Of a stretch of DNA of 30,312 nucleotides, positions 10,137 through 21,535 are shown piece after piece. Source of the DNA: Flammula alnicola (Eukaryota; Basidiomycota; Agaricomycetes; Agaricales; Strophariaceae); NCBI GenBank assembly GCA_015499995.1, contig JADNRV010000488.1, positions 1 to 30,312 on the forward strand, in the 5' to 3' direction. The notes below the pieces were generated by a model that was given only the letters and a program-made list of their open reading frames with translations, made no database searches and had not been told where the DNA came from. A program made the translations under genes and the position numbers. Position 1 is the stretch's first letter. The number at the start of each line of letters is the position of its first letter.

Positions 10137-11850
10137 TTACAGACTTTCAAACTTTGTATTAGAAATTTCTTGAATCTGGTTCTAAGAGGTGGAATTGTAA
10201 ATAAATTACCTTTGTCTAATTATAAAGGCATGCGTGTGTGGAGGTTAAATCTACTGTCGAGGGTAGGGGTGTCAGTTAAAATCTTGTTGCAGAAAAAATA
10301 GCTTTCACGGGTTGGTAGGGGTAGTGGTAGCAAATTTAGAAGAGGGTTGGCTGGTCCCCATGGTTCCCCCTGATCACAGATCTAGAGAGTGCGATTCCAT
10401 TCAAGAGTATCGGTATGTAGCAGCACAGTGAGATTCAATAGAGCGGTGGGGTGGAACTGTGTAGCTTGTAGGACTGGACTATAGACCTGACGCGAGTCGT
10501 CTCGATGGCGGGTAGACACTTAGAAGCAGGCCAAAGGAGAGGGTCAGAGCTCGTCATCCAATAAAATCCGAAGCCTTGAAGCCGAATATAGAGGAAACTT
10601 CAAAATCTTGGCTGTCTCGGGGAAATGACGTGCCAACCACAAATTTTTCGAAAGTATGGGGGGCACAGATGGTAGTACGATACTCCCCATAGAACTTCAG
10701 ATAGATAAACAACCCCGGAAGAGACTCCCCAGCGCTTATTTTTGACCATTGAAGAGAGGATTTCTGATATTTCTGATACAGACATGGATAGTGCTGTTTG
10801 GGTGAACCTTAACTTTGCTTGACTCGAGAAACCCCCCAGTTCTCACGAGAGAAGGAGCCACACGCTCAACTGGATGCGCAGATTGGCCAGAGGTCAGGAG
10901 CACGAGGGCATCGTGGGCATGCAGCATGGAGTTACGTGGAGTTAACGTTGCGCTTATGTTAAAGACACAGGAAAGGGCGGGACATAAAATGGACACTCAC
11001 TAATTTTTCCAGCCCATGCGAGGTGAATAAGCCTACAAGAATGTTCGGTGAAGCTAATGATTTGGGCCATTGAAATTTGAAACCATCCTTGGGCGTAAGA
11101 AAATTAAAACCTACCTCGTGTGAACCTTGTGTGAACCATGAAGCAATCCACCAAATTTTGGCTGTTCGCAACATTTGATATTCATGTGCTTCGTAGAAAT
11201 GTCGGTATTCCCTCTCTTGTGATCCTCGACGACATGTTGTGTTGGAATTGGCAGATGCATTGGGAAAACCGATGCATTGGACGTTGATTGGACGGTGCAT
11301 AGATTGTGACCAAATAAATTACATAATCAATTGAACCCAAGCCTCGCGCCTTGCTTGGAATTGTACTCCTATGTTTTCCAAACCGGATCTTCAAACGAGC
11401 TCTGGAGTGCCCCAACCTTCTACACCAAGCTTGAAGCTTGAAGCTTGAAGCTTGACCGCCCAAGGCAGCGCACTGTCTCTAGCAGTAACAGCCCCTCGTC
11501 AACGCCCTTTCTGCCCCTCTTCCGCTGTTCTCGCATGAGTTTTAGAACACTTCAGAACACTGATGTATGTCTAAATCTTCTACCTGAATTAGCACTTAGA
11601 AGCTGTGGGGAAGTGAAGGACTTGAAATACAACATCTTCGGCCCAATTTTGGATCAGGTTGCTGATACCTCGAAATAGAGCGCAGTCGCAGCATTTTGGA
11701 ATGAAAGATGTCTCCGAGCACATTGGCAAGCTTTCCCCGTATATTTTCGTTCCCACTGTCCCATCAAATCCGGTAGGAATTTGAGGTCGGGCAAAAAGGA
11801 TGCTTGCTTCTCAAAAACCGCACCTGCATTTGTACTAAAAGTACCTCAAG
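10137..11850. other. Intergenic region between the two plus-strand genes
   Basis: About 1.7 kb with no supportable gene. Open frames of 60-113 codons (10600-10785, 10736-10996, 10959-11300 and 11182-11463 on minus; 10815-11003 and 11445-11678 on plus) show no family motif or coherent splice structure. A four-copy 7-bp tandem repeat lies at 11427-11454. A TATATTT at about 11740 could serve the hydrolase gene but is over 100 nt from its ATG. Confidence 0.5.
11427..11454. repeat. Tandem repeat, 7-bp unit AAGCTTG x4
   Basis: Four perfect consecutive copies of AAGCTTG. Each unit contains AAGCTT, so the array is nearly self-complementary. Likely a simple minisatellite. Confidence 0.9.
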
Positions 11851-13245
11851 ATGTCTGCCCTCGTCGAGAAACTTATCCTGGAGCCTTCAGAGTCTTACCC
11901 TCTCTATGTTCTCGCTACCCGTTACAGTGCCAACCCACCTCCTCAAAGTAACTCTCTAGACGACTACACTTTGATATGCTTACATGCCGTTGGTTCTCAT
12001 AAAGAATCATGGGAGGTCACCATCCAGCATTTATTGAATCTTGGGCGCAAAAGCGGGCATCATGCTTATCCTCGAATTCGAGAGGTGTATAGTATTGAGT
12101 CCCCAAATCACGGAGAGTCTGCAGTACTTAATGCAGATATTCTGGCGAAGCACTACTCTGACGATTGTAAGTCGCTTAATCCCGTTGATACTATTGAGTT
12201 CCTGTCACTGAGCACCTGTTAGGGCCTACTCGGGAATATACCAGAGCTGCTCACTCCTTCCTAACCGCCGGTCCCTCGCGAGGCGCCAGAGTCGACTTCC
12301 GGAGACGCAAAATCATAGCACTGGGCCATTGTTTTGGAGCAGTTGCCTTGTAAGGATCGCTGAATGTATTTTGAAAGATGCGCTCTAACACAGGATCTGC
12401 CAAAGATTTTACATGCACGAGATGAGACCTCGGATCTCTTTTACGGCCGTAATAGCGCTCGAACCGGGGTTCTCTCCGGGGACAGATTACCCCGACTATC
12501 GCGAAGTATTTCGCAAGTTCCAAGCTTGGTCTTGGCTCCGACCCAATGTATGGCCCAGCCGAAAAGCAGCTCTAAGAGACTTGTCCCGTCATCCTAACTT
12601 CAAGACCTGGGATCCGGATGTTTTGCGCTCATACATAGTGAGTGCATTGCAATTTGCTGCGATAGAGAATTGTAACTAGCGGCATAACTAATCGACTATA
12701 CTTTAAGAATTATGCTCTCAGCACGCATCCTGCTTCTCGATTCCCAGAGCCATATACTTTCAATGGTGTCCTAGTATCGACCACTAGAGAACAGGAATCC
12801 GTGCGTTCTCTGTCAAGACTCTAAAACCAGATCCATTTACCCGAGGACTTATGATGTCAGGCCACATACAAAAGCGACGATTTTGTCGGTGCACCTCTAG
12901 AAGCATGTGCAATCACTTCAAAGCAAATACCAGTGCACTTGATATGGGGAGGAGTACACGATGTTCTGTACGTCCACTATTCTGCTGGATAATTGCACCG
13001 CATGCTGATCCCGCCAAGGCCTAGCCATCTGAAACATTATATATCCAATCATATGTCTAGTGCATCAGTAGATTTTATGGAGGGTGCGGGACACATGGTA
13101 TGTACTTGTGTGCGAGAATTGGTTTTCAAAGGAAACGATAACGAGCCTCTAATCTACACAGATAGTTCAAGAGAAGCCACAACTCGTAGCGAACAAGATA
13201 CATGACTTGTTGCTATCTTTCTCGCCGATCAAGGCAGTGCTCTAA
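11851..13245 (+). CDS. Alpha/beta hydrolase, MpaH/AKT2-like, with Cys in the nucleophile elbow
   Basis: Exons: 11851-12166, 12223-12349, 12394-12637, 12708-12800, 12861-12967, 13025-13097, 13162-13245; phases close to 347 aa. The layout matches fungal hydrolases around MpaH (acyl-CoA hydrolase of mycophenolic acid synthesis) and AKT2-type toxin-locus proteins: LICLHAVGSHKESW near residues 45-58, SIESPNHGES near 81-90, elbow GHCFG at 140-144, a strand ending LEP with Glu171, IWGGVHD with Asp294, and GAGHM with His319. The elbow residue is Cys142 where the family normally has Ser; Cys occurs in dienelactone hydrolases, so the enzyme may be active with altered chemistry, or impaired. The C-terminus (KAVL) is not a PTS1 peroxisomal signal, unlike MpaH. 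Exon 6 has the least certain acceptor, but it gives a frame ending in the expected His motif. Substrate unknown. Confidence 0.86.
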
Positions 13246-13769
13246 ATCCAAGAATCGGACATTAGGACTCTTAGATGGGACCAGGTTACTGTTATGGTAA
13301 GTAGATGTCGTCCGCAGGAAATCCGATTTGGAAGAAACTTGCGAAATGGGGTAACGAGAAAGGAGGCGTGCGGCATATCCTATGGCCGACTTTCAATTCA
13401 TCTACATTTTCCTTGTTTAGAATTCTTTTGCTTGTATATTTTGCTGAATACGACAGTGGTCTGCGAAAAATTCCGCAGTTACAATACCTCGATATGTATT
13501 CGTATACTTTGTCTCTCATCGATCTCATCTCTCATTCGGATGGTTTGTTACTCTCATTGAATTACGAACTTTCCATTCGAAATCTCTGGGAAAGTGGGGA
13601 CGAGACACCAGAGATTTCGAGATCCAGAAGTGAATCCCAATCAATTGCCATTGGACGATAAAGGCTCTCCATGGAAAACATGTACATATACATTATTTTT
13701 ACAACTAAACTAGATTCAACTTTTGTTAAATAATCCTTGATCGAAGGGAGCTAGGAGATACGAAGCAAA
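13246..13769. other. Convergent intergenic region
   Basis: It separates the convergent stops of the hydrolase (plus) and the membrane-protein gene (minus) and should hold both 3' UTRs. A frame at 13305-13661 (plus) has no recognised motif and is probably chance. The hairpin at 13577-13620 lies within it. Confidence 0.55.
13577..13620. repeat. Perfect 13-bp inverted repeat with 18-nt loop
   Basis: TCGAAATCTCTGG at 13577-13589 is the exact reverse complement of 13608-13620. It sits between two convergent genes, so either transcript could fold here. Role unknown; a 3'-end or small-RNA precursor role is speculation. Confidence 0.75.
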
Positions 13770-15121
13770 TCAGACATTCTCTTCACTACCTGGACTGGGT
13801 TCCTTTTCTGAATATTTGTTATCTATAACTCTTGACGTATTATCCTGAGTCTGTGGATGGTTTGATATGTTCGTGTTGATCTCGGACTCCCCACCCCGTG
13901 TGAGGTCCACCCGGAACGCCAAAGTTGTAATATGGGTTTGGGGATTATTCGATAAGTTTGCTTTATTTGACGAGGTCGCGTTTAACTCTCGGAAGATGCC
14001 CAGCTTCGTATTTCGGTAAATGCGCCCGGCCATAATATTGATGACCAACACGTTTGGGATGGGTAGCACTCCTCGATAGGGCTGGGGTATGGAGTGGTTA
14101 AAGAAGGTGATCCCGGTTATGATGTGGATGATAATGGTGCTCCTGTTGGTCGTCGATAAAAAGTAAAAGGTTGAGACTTGGAGGTAATGAGAAATGAATT
14201 TCGCTGTGTACTTACAAGAAATATGCCTGACCGTCCTGTAGGAGCGCCCTCGAGAAAGAGGGTAGGTATTGCCCGAAGAACATCGCCCGGAATGTGTTCC
14301 CGACTGTCATATCGGCCATAGAATTTTTCACGAGACGCCAAGTAATCGCACTGAATATGAGCAGGTCATTCGCAAGGAATATCCAGAGATTGGCGGATAC
14401 TCCTGGTCCCAAACTACCGTTGGGGATGCAGTATTTCGTCGGCCCAAGATTGGCGAAATCCATCGCTGTTAGGGCTGGAACGAAACTTCCAGCAACGACA
14501 CCAAGCCACATCACGGAGAAGAATCCAACAACGAGCTTGTTGTCCTTGTACATCGCCCGCACACGAAAGTAGAAAAGTAGGCTGGTCGTTGCAAATACGA
14601 GCGGCAAGCAGACTGTGGGGAACAGCCGAAGTTTGTGGCACATTCCGAATCCAACAGGTGCACCTAGTAATTTTCCAGTGTTAATCGCATCCAGAAAAAG
14701 CCTTGAGCAGGGTCAGGGACTCAGGGTCTTACTATAGATATACACTAGCGTCACGATAAAGATGAACGTCGAGATTCTGCATGACAAAGTTCATGGTCAG
14801 AGATATGAACATAAATTTTAGATGATCATCTCTTACCTTGATATGACATAGATAACGGTGATGAAGGTTAATCGATATCTCGTTAAGAGGATATAGTCTG
14901 CCAGAAGAGCATTGACTGTTTCCCAGGTTAGGGCCTAAGATTGTCGGAAGGAGATTGAGTCAGGATGAATAGTAAAGTCGTAATTTTTTACTTACTCCCA
15001 TAGTCCCCACAAGGACATACGTTGTCATTGTCAGTTGAAACGCAATGTCCGGAGGTATAAACGCCATGGGCGTCAATGGATTGGGAAGCTGAGGCACACC
15101 GGAAGAGAAATTAGCAGCCAT
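13770..15121 (-). CDS. Agaricomycete-type multispanning membrane protein, function unknown
   Basis: Exons, highest coordinate first: 15121-14996, 14934-14837, 14776-14733, 14663-14216, 14142-13770. Phases close to 362 aa. It resembles a large orphan membrane family of Agaricomycetes, with the characteristic run TWETVNALLADYILLTRYR followed by IYVISR. Later landmarks are LLFYFRVRAMYKDNK (helix then charged loop), GPTKYCIP (conserved extracellular Cys loop), FLANDLLIFSAITWRL, and YLPSFSRALLQDGQAYFL before the fourth intron. The last helix region ends VINIMAGRIYRNTKLG. A hydrophilic tail of about 80 residues rich in Asn, Ser and Glu follows, presumably cytosolic. I count about seven hydrophobic segments. 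The start follows a TATA-like box and directly precedes ANFSSG. No catalytic motif is visible. It is convergent with the hydrolase gene. Confidence 0.87.
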
Positions 15122-15905
15122 CGGATGAAATTTGAGATGAACTTGGCGTGAACATGCACGCTTGACTCTGTACTTATATGTTTCTGGTACTACTCGTAGT
15201 ACTCGGGGTTTATCCTCCACTGATCATCTTAATTCAGGAACAAATGACCAATCGATTAGACTCCCGTTGGAAGCAGCTCGAACAGCAATCCTGATTGAAT
15301 CGCTCATTGATGAATGCAATGACAATAGTCCCTAGAACAGTTGATCACCTACGGCACAGCATTGAGACTAGTACTCGTCCTCTGGTGTTGGCCCTTCATT
15401 CAACATTCAGTCAGTCAAAGTTGAGATCAGGATCCATGCACATGAGTTACAAACCTCCAGCGCTATCGGGGCGGTGCTGATACTTACATAGTAATGCCAA
15501 GAAGGGGAAGACAGATTCCGAGGTGTTGTGCAATCAAATATCGGAACCTTTAGTCGATTATCTCCCCTTTCACAGCCTTCTTGGATTGCAATTGTTCAAA
15601 GCCTTGAGTCAAAACCTGATCTAGGAGTCTAGGAGGCTGAAGACAGTGATACTCCTTAAATCAGTACGTACATACTACACAGGCGTAGACTCGGAAGCTG
15701 TAAGAAAATTGAGCGAAGCCTCATTGTGATGACTTGAAACGGTGTTCTAAAATCAGCCAAGGAAGATATGACGGCCTCGCTTTTAGTTCGGGACTAAATA
15801 ACAAGTGAGGGTATAAGAAATGCTTATTAGCACAGACGCAGCCTCTATAAATATGGCCAATATCGACCTGTACTGATTATGAATTTAGACGATGGACCTC
15901 GAAAG
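15122..15905. other. Intergenic region between membrane-protein and acyltransferase genes
   Basis: About 780 bases. It contains the TATA-like TATAAG at 15174-15179 (minus) upstream of the membrane-protein gene and the 3' region of the acyltransferase. No open frame exceeds 61 codons, and no repeat or RNA gene is seen. Confidence 0.6.
15174..15179 (-). promoter_or_regulatory. Putative TATA box of the membrane-protein gene
   Basis: TATAAG on the coding strand, about 53 nt upstream of the ATG at 15121. Confidence 0.45.
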
Positions 15906-17461
15906 TCAAGCCTTTTTTGACTCTGCAATTAATTTCTCTACCTCATCTTCCAGCACGCGCACGCGCTTTTCATTGAAAACAACATCTACGACCAGCGTTC
16001 CATCAGCGAGTTTTCCAGCAATGGTGACCACATTAGTGAAATTGATCCGAGAAGAATTTAGAATGGTCTTGTATCTGCACACCGTTCTTCCGGCATCAGC
16101 GCCCGACCAATCGATGTCCACGATGCGGGCGATGATGACGTTGGACATCATGATGTTTTCATCGGCGCGGATGTCATATGGCGTAGCAGTTTTTGATGTC
16201 CCCACGGCGCGACGGAGGACCTTGTAAAATTCTACGGCATCTTCTTCAGAGAGCGATTTTCGAGACTGGGCGAATCGATATGCTAACGAAGGGAGGGGCA
16301 GGGTGGTGACTTCAGCGACGGTGAGCACGGGGTAGGTCATCGGGACGATGCAGTTGTGCGGGTAATCGTTCAGCTGGCCGTCGAAAAACCTGCGGACAGA
16401 TGCCAGATTGGAGACATGGATGCGTTTACGAGGAGCGGTACCATCAGAAAAAGCGGACTGGATGAATGCTCAGATATCGACTTATCAGTGCCAAACAGTT
16501 AAGCGATATAACATACTTTGAATAAAAAGGCAGCCAAAACGTCGCCAGTTGATAAGCGCGCGTCGACCTTTCCCTCGAGTTCTACAGCCTTCCTTGCGTC
16601 GTCAGTCATTTTGGTGTATGCTTCCTTGGGGATAAGAATAAGGCGGCTTCGAGTGTTGTGCCACTTTTCCTGCCAAAAGTGCCAAAGCAGGAACGTAATA
16701 ATATACCACACGCTAGCCAGGCTTCCTGCATAGTAGTCTGTGATGACTCTACGTTTTCCTTGCTCTTGTTCCTTGACCGCGTTCGACAAGAGCACGTCCA
16801 AGGTATTTTGCTGAACACCACTGAGTGGTCTAGGCGGAACATTCCATCCCTTGCCTAATAGCTCCGCCTCTACAGCGTGGACAACATTGGCGATACCAAT
16901 TCCATCAAAGACTGAATGAGCGAAAGCGACTCCAATGCAGGAGTAATCCGAGCCATTGTCCCCCTTTTCAAAATACGTGGCATGCCAGTATGTGAGCGGT
17001 GCATTTCTAGAGACCCATTCGCGCGTTGACTTTGGGGTTTGTTTATCCATGAATATCGAGGGCGGCAGGACATCTGATGCCACAGGTAGAGGAAGCGGGA
17101 CATAGTGAGATAAAGATAACTTCGAGGTCCTTGTCGTGATGATATATGGTTTGTATCCATCGGGGTAAGGGCCTAATGGGATTCTCAGATGAAAGAGGCC
17201 CTTGAGAAGTTATGAGGTTATGAGTTGCATGCGACGCACTACAATTCAAGATTGTCAGCGTACGTTGCGTTCCTGCTCAAGCCTCCCACCCAACAGAGGC
17301 CACTTCGATATAACCCGATCTAGAGCGACCTCTATTTTCTTCATATCGATCCGTCCTTCAACCAACCATCCCATTGCAATACCCACTTCGCCATACATCC
17401 CGTCAAACAAAGTGAGCGGGCAGATGGCGTCAGGTTGGGCGTCCTTCGTTGGAGACGACAT
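15906..17461 (-). CDS. BAHD-like acyltransferase (transferase family)
   Basis: Exons, highest coordinate first: 17461-17264, 17200-16517, 16457-15906. Phases close to 477 aa, normal for the family. BAHD-like enzymes move an acyl group from acyl-CoA to a hydroxyl or amine; fungal members decorate trichothecenes and other secondary metabolites. Evidence: an N-terminal condensation-like segment with WPLLGGRLEQE (about 54-64), IPLGPYPDGYKPYI (about 73-86), and catalytic HSVFD with His161 and Asp165 matching HxxxD. After a central loop comes LSTGDVLAAFLFK before intron 2, as in the family. The downstream structural motif, DFGWG in plant enzymes, is not recognisable; DWSGADAG lies in roughly that region. 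A hydrophobic run near WYIITFLLWHFW could anchor it to a membrane. No signal peptide is seen. It has few introns compared with its neighbours. The GH92 gene lies upstream on the same strand. Confidence 0.9.
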
Positions 17462-17925
17462 GGCAGATGACGGTGCTTTCTCTAATCCGTTTATTTGGCT
17501 TCAAGAAGTGGTCAGATAATGCTGGCAGAGGGTAGGTGGTTCAAAGAGGCTTACCTATGTCGCCAGCGCGGAAATGAGGGTGACTTGACATGATGATCAC
17601 ATTCTATGATGCATCATGCATCATTTATTTAAGATTTCGGTGTCACTATTGAAAACCCACACTTTGAACGTTTGAACTTTAATGCTGCATAGCCTTTTCG
17701 GTTACATTGCAGCTTGGGCGCTGAAGTTGAAGCCAAGTATTTGAATCAATATTAATCGAAAGCTGAAGCGCTGAAGACGTGTTGCGCCTGAGGCTGATGG
17801 CACATGACTAGTGCATGACTAATCATAACAAAATAGATCTTGACTCTTGAGGTTGAGCTGGAGGTTGGCTGGAGGAGTCAAATTGCTATGTTTAAGCTGC
17901 GATTCACTGAGTCGCTATGCAATAC
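17462..17925. other. Upstream region of the acyltransferase gene
   Basis: 464 bases between the GH92 stop and the acyltransferase ATG. No clear TATA box. It holds a near-palindrome, ATGATGCATCATGCATCAT (17606-17624), which could be a protein-binding site, and several CTGAAG-type short repeats near 17720-17780. Confidence 0.5.
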
Positions 17926-20900
17926 CTAATCAAAACCCCCGGTCTCCAACGACGCAGGCCTCGCATCTGGGGCAGTTCCGCAACCATCTCGCGTTGGGTT
18001 CGGCCCAACTTCAATAACGATCTCGCCCCCACCGACAATATCCTCCCATTCAATCCAGCAAATACTATCCCGCTGCAACCCATTCACGCTTATCCTCTGC
18101 ACGTACACCCGGCTTCCTTGCGGCGGCGTTTGTGCCAGCGTGGTGGGGTCAAAATTCTGCACGGTGACGGTGGTGTACGTATTGAGGAGCTCATGGTGGA
18201 TGGTGTAGGAAGAAACGAAGGGAGTCGAAATTAGGAGTTGATGAGAGGATGGTACGGGGTATAGACCAAGAAGGTGGAAGGTTAGGAGGGCGGCCATTGC
18301 GCCGGAGTCGTCGTTTCCTGGTACGCTGTGAACGATACCATTAAGCCACATAAATTAAGGCGGAGGACAGCCAAATCTTACCCTCCTATACCCGTGTTAA
18401 AATTTTCATACACAATCTGTCTTACACGGAGCGCTGTCAGGTCTGGGCGGTTCGCATAGTGATACACCCAAGGCATTTGGAATGAAGGTTCGTTCCCAGC
18501 CGTGTAATACCCTTTCGAAAAGTAAAGGTCGCTGTATCAATTGTTAAGTAGGGGTCAGGTATGCATGGGCGAAACAGAAACCAAGTGAGACGAAACGACT
18601 GACGTCCGATTAATAAACGTAGCATCGCCTCCCATGAGGCGGATGATAGTCGACATGGAGTGTGGAGCAAAAAAGCTCATCTCCCATGACGATGCTACAT
18701 TTTGAATGAGTAAAACGAATATTTCGTTAAGAGGTAGGTCCTTTCCCCTTACATTCATAAAATCCAACATCGTTATCAGTTCCTCGTGCACACGAATGTG
18801 GTGTCGGGTCAATGGGCGAGCAAGCATCCGGCGGACTATACGCAAACATTCGATTCTGGCGAAGGGTCAAAAAAACATCAGCGACGCGATGCGCAAACGG
18901 AGATGGAAAGAGGTCCTTCAAGAAACTTACAGGATACCTCCTCTGCGCGAACCCCGTAAACCCATCACTCGACACAGTAGGATCCCAGTGGTTCACGAAA
19001 TTCATCGCGCGCTTCGAATACTTGGCGATATCATGCGTGGATTTTTTGAGCGCCACGCCTGCCTGGCGGACTGCAAAATCTCCTACGGCGTACTAATTAT
19101 TTAATGGCAAGATGGAAATTTTTGTTAGCTATATGTCTTGTGAGAACGGAAGGAATACCAACCTCAAAGGCACGAGATGCCTCGCGTGTCGGAAGTCCTA
19201 CTGATCCGGACGGGTCGACCCAGTCTGTGGGGATATACCCGAAAGTCTTCCATGCCGTGTTTTGTCGGCCCACTACCGAAGTTGATGTTTAACTCTCAGC
19301 ACGCAATAAATACTTCAAAGCTTACTTACCCATGTACCAATTCGGCGGCTACCCATCCCCCAAAAAGATATGTTGTCAAAAAATACGCAAAATCCAAGGT
19401 ATTTGAGTGCCCCCTACCGTGTTCTCAGCTGTATCCACCAAAGCCTGATATAGGTCGTCCATCGGCACCCCGAGCTGCGTCGCGTGCGCAGCATACTTGA
19501 CGGCAAAATCCCCTAGGATGGGCATGCCGTCCGAGCCGCCTTGGACATATCCACTGGGGTATTTATTGGCTTTAATTGAGAACAGGTTATACTATGGACT
19601 TGGAGAGGGGCTCACGCTTTGGTATTGGACCTGCATTCCGGGATATAGCCTGACAACTTTATTTAAAAGTTAGAACCTAAACGAAGAAGGAACCCACCTG
19701 TATTTCGCCAGCCATCGACGTATGCGTTGACTATCTCGGCCCATTCAAAGGGAGAAGTGATGGAGAGCAAGGGGTGCACGGTGCGGAATGTATCCCATGA
19801 GCTGGGTTGAATTCAAATTGGTGTCAGAGAGGTTATGTGGAGAAAGAGAGAGAAAAGGAGGAAGAGAAGGATATACCAAAAGAGCGCGTCGTAGAACGGG
19901 TACTGGGAACTCCAATATGGGTTCTCGTCTGTCAAGTTCGCAGGGACAAGTGAGGCGCGGTAAAGCTAGATAAATAAAAAAGGAGGGCGTTAGTTAGCGG
20001 TCCCGCGTTATACCTCGACCAATAAAAACTCGAAGGTCAAAGACGAAAACTATATCTACGAGCACACACAACATATCCCATGTTCATAACCAGGGTGTAG
20101 TAAAAGCAGCAACCCAAAAAGCGCACCGACGAATACAAAAGCTGGACAATCTCCGGATCCTCCTTCCCCGTATCCACCAGCACCCTTTCAAGCACATCCT
20201 CCCACTTCGCCCTCGAGGCCTCTTGCACGGCATCCCAATTCCACGTCGGCACCTCCTCTTCCGCATTCGCGCACGCTTGCTCAGTGCTGAGGAACGAGAT
20301 CCCGAAGCGCGCCGTCACGGTCGAGCTCGAGCTGGAATTGGAATTGGTAGAAGCAAAGGCAAGCAGTGCCCCGGCTTGGATTGGGGATACGTTCGGTGTG
20401 TATGGATAAGATAGGGATGTGTTGAAAGGTGTGATGGCGATGGTGGTGGGAGAGGACGCCGAGGTGGATTGGTATGTCCCGAATTGCGTGAGGTGCGCCT
20501 CCGCCCCGCCCGATGGCGAGAGGTTGGTAAAGTCGTAGCAGGAGTAGATGGTGTAGTTGTCCGTGCCGTAGCTCTACAGGTCGTACAGTATTTGGAGTCA
20601 ATAAAATGACGTTGAAATTAGAAATATTAGAATATGGCGAATTAAATCACTTACCTGGAGGAACGTCCCTCCGAGCATGACACGTGCGCTTGGAGAAATC
20701 GAGATGAATCCCCCCTGGAATGAGCGCTGCAGGTCATTCGTGAGGTCTACAACGATATGGTTCGTCGTCGGAGTGGTGAACGCCGGAAAGGTGAACCGAA
20801 TGAGCCCCGCGCGGCGCGTCGAGGTCGCTTCGATCTTGATGCCATCGACAAACGTCGTCGTGAAATACCCCGGGGACGCGGCTGTGAGCGAAATGCATGT

Positions 20901-21486
20901 CTGATCAGCAAACCTGCATCCGAGTCCAGAAATAGAACATGACGCGTCGACGCGAGGACTCACAATCCGAGGCGCTGCCAAATTGCCGCAGGATGCTGCG
21001 CGCTTCAATGCCGACGGGGCAAGACGTGAACGAACAGTTCCCGAGCGGGAAGAGGGGGAAGTTGCCGTATCCACCTTCAGTGTTGCCTCCGGTGCCCTCG
21101 TCGTGTATGAGAGAGATGCCGGTGATGGGTGAGTCGTCAGAGATGTAGCCTGCTTGGCGAGGAGTGGTACTAACATCTATACCAACCTAAAGTGAGACAG
21201 TTAGTGGAAGGTTGTCTAGTATTCAAAATGCCGCCAGCAAATGAGAGAAGGGGCATACTTTAGCCATTGCATGAGGAACGGCGGCACCTGGGATGGACAC
21301 ATCATCATTTCTGTGCTTAGATATCGCAATGAAAAACGTACCAGGAAACCCGTTTCCACCGCTACCACCGTTGGCACCTGAGGCTGTTCCAATAAAGAGA
21401 TTTACCAGAGAAGTAAGATTCGTCGCTGCATCGGCGTGTTGACCGAGAAAGAAAATAATAACCAGGCAAGGTATACTAAATCGCAT
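17926..21486 (-). CDS. Secreted GH92 family alpha-mannosidase (exo-alpha-1,2-mannosidase type)
   Basis: Exons, highest coordinate first: 21486-21342, 21287-21259, 21186-20964, 20881-20655, 20573-20127, 19965-19877, 19801-19698, 19649-19616, 19553-19418, 19348-19330, 19272-19163, 19092-18931, 18855-18753, 18694-18604, 18531-18382, 18325-17926. Phases close to 822 aa, typical of fungal GH92. A signal peptide of about 20 residues (hydrophobic core CLVIIFFLG, cleavage near ADA/A) predicts secretion. The N-terminal beta domain carries HDEGTGG and SPGYFTT; the (alpha/alpha)6 part carries CSWDTFRTVHP (387-397), GYVQGGSDG, FYESSSWE (Glu609, at the expected place of the general acid), GNEPS (Glu654) and GVPGNDDSGAMA with Asp695/Asp696 (expected base region). 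GH92 enzymes are calcium-dependent inverting mannosidases that trim high-mannose glycans. Exons of 19, 29 and 34 nt are needed to keep the frame. The acceptor before SPGYFTT was chosen by phase. Confidence 0.96.
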
Positions 21487-21528
21487 GATGTTCCAATTGT
21501 ACGCCTCTTTTTCGCTGTCAACGACGCG

Positions 21529-21535
21529 CTTTTAT
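21529..21535 (-). promoter_or_regulatory. Putative TATA box of the GH92 gene
   Basis: ATAAAAG on the coding strand, about 43 nt upstream of the ATG at 21486, consistent with a short 5' UTR. Confidence 0.4.

Noticed and set aside
20885..20963. Alternative CAG acceptors for GH92 exon 4 upstream of 20882
   Set aside because: They look like good sites but do not keep phase with the GTGAGT donor at 20963; only the site before the SPGYFTT segment does.
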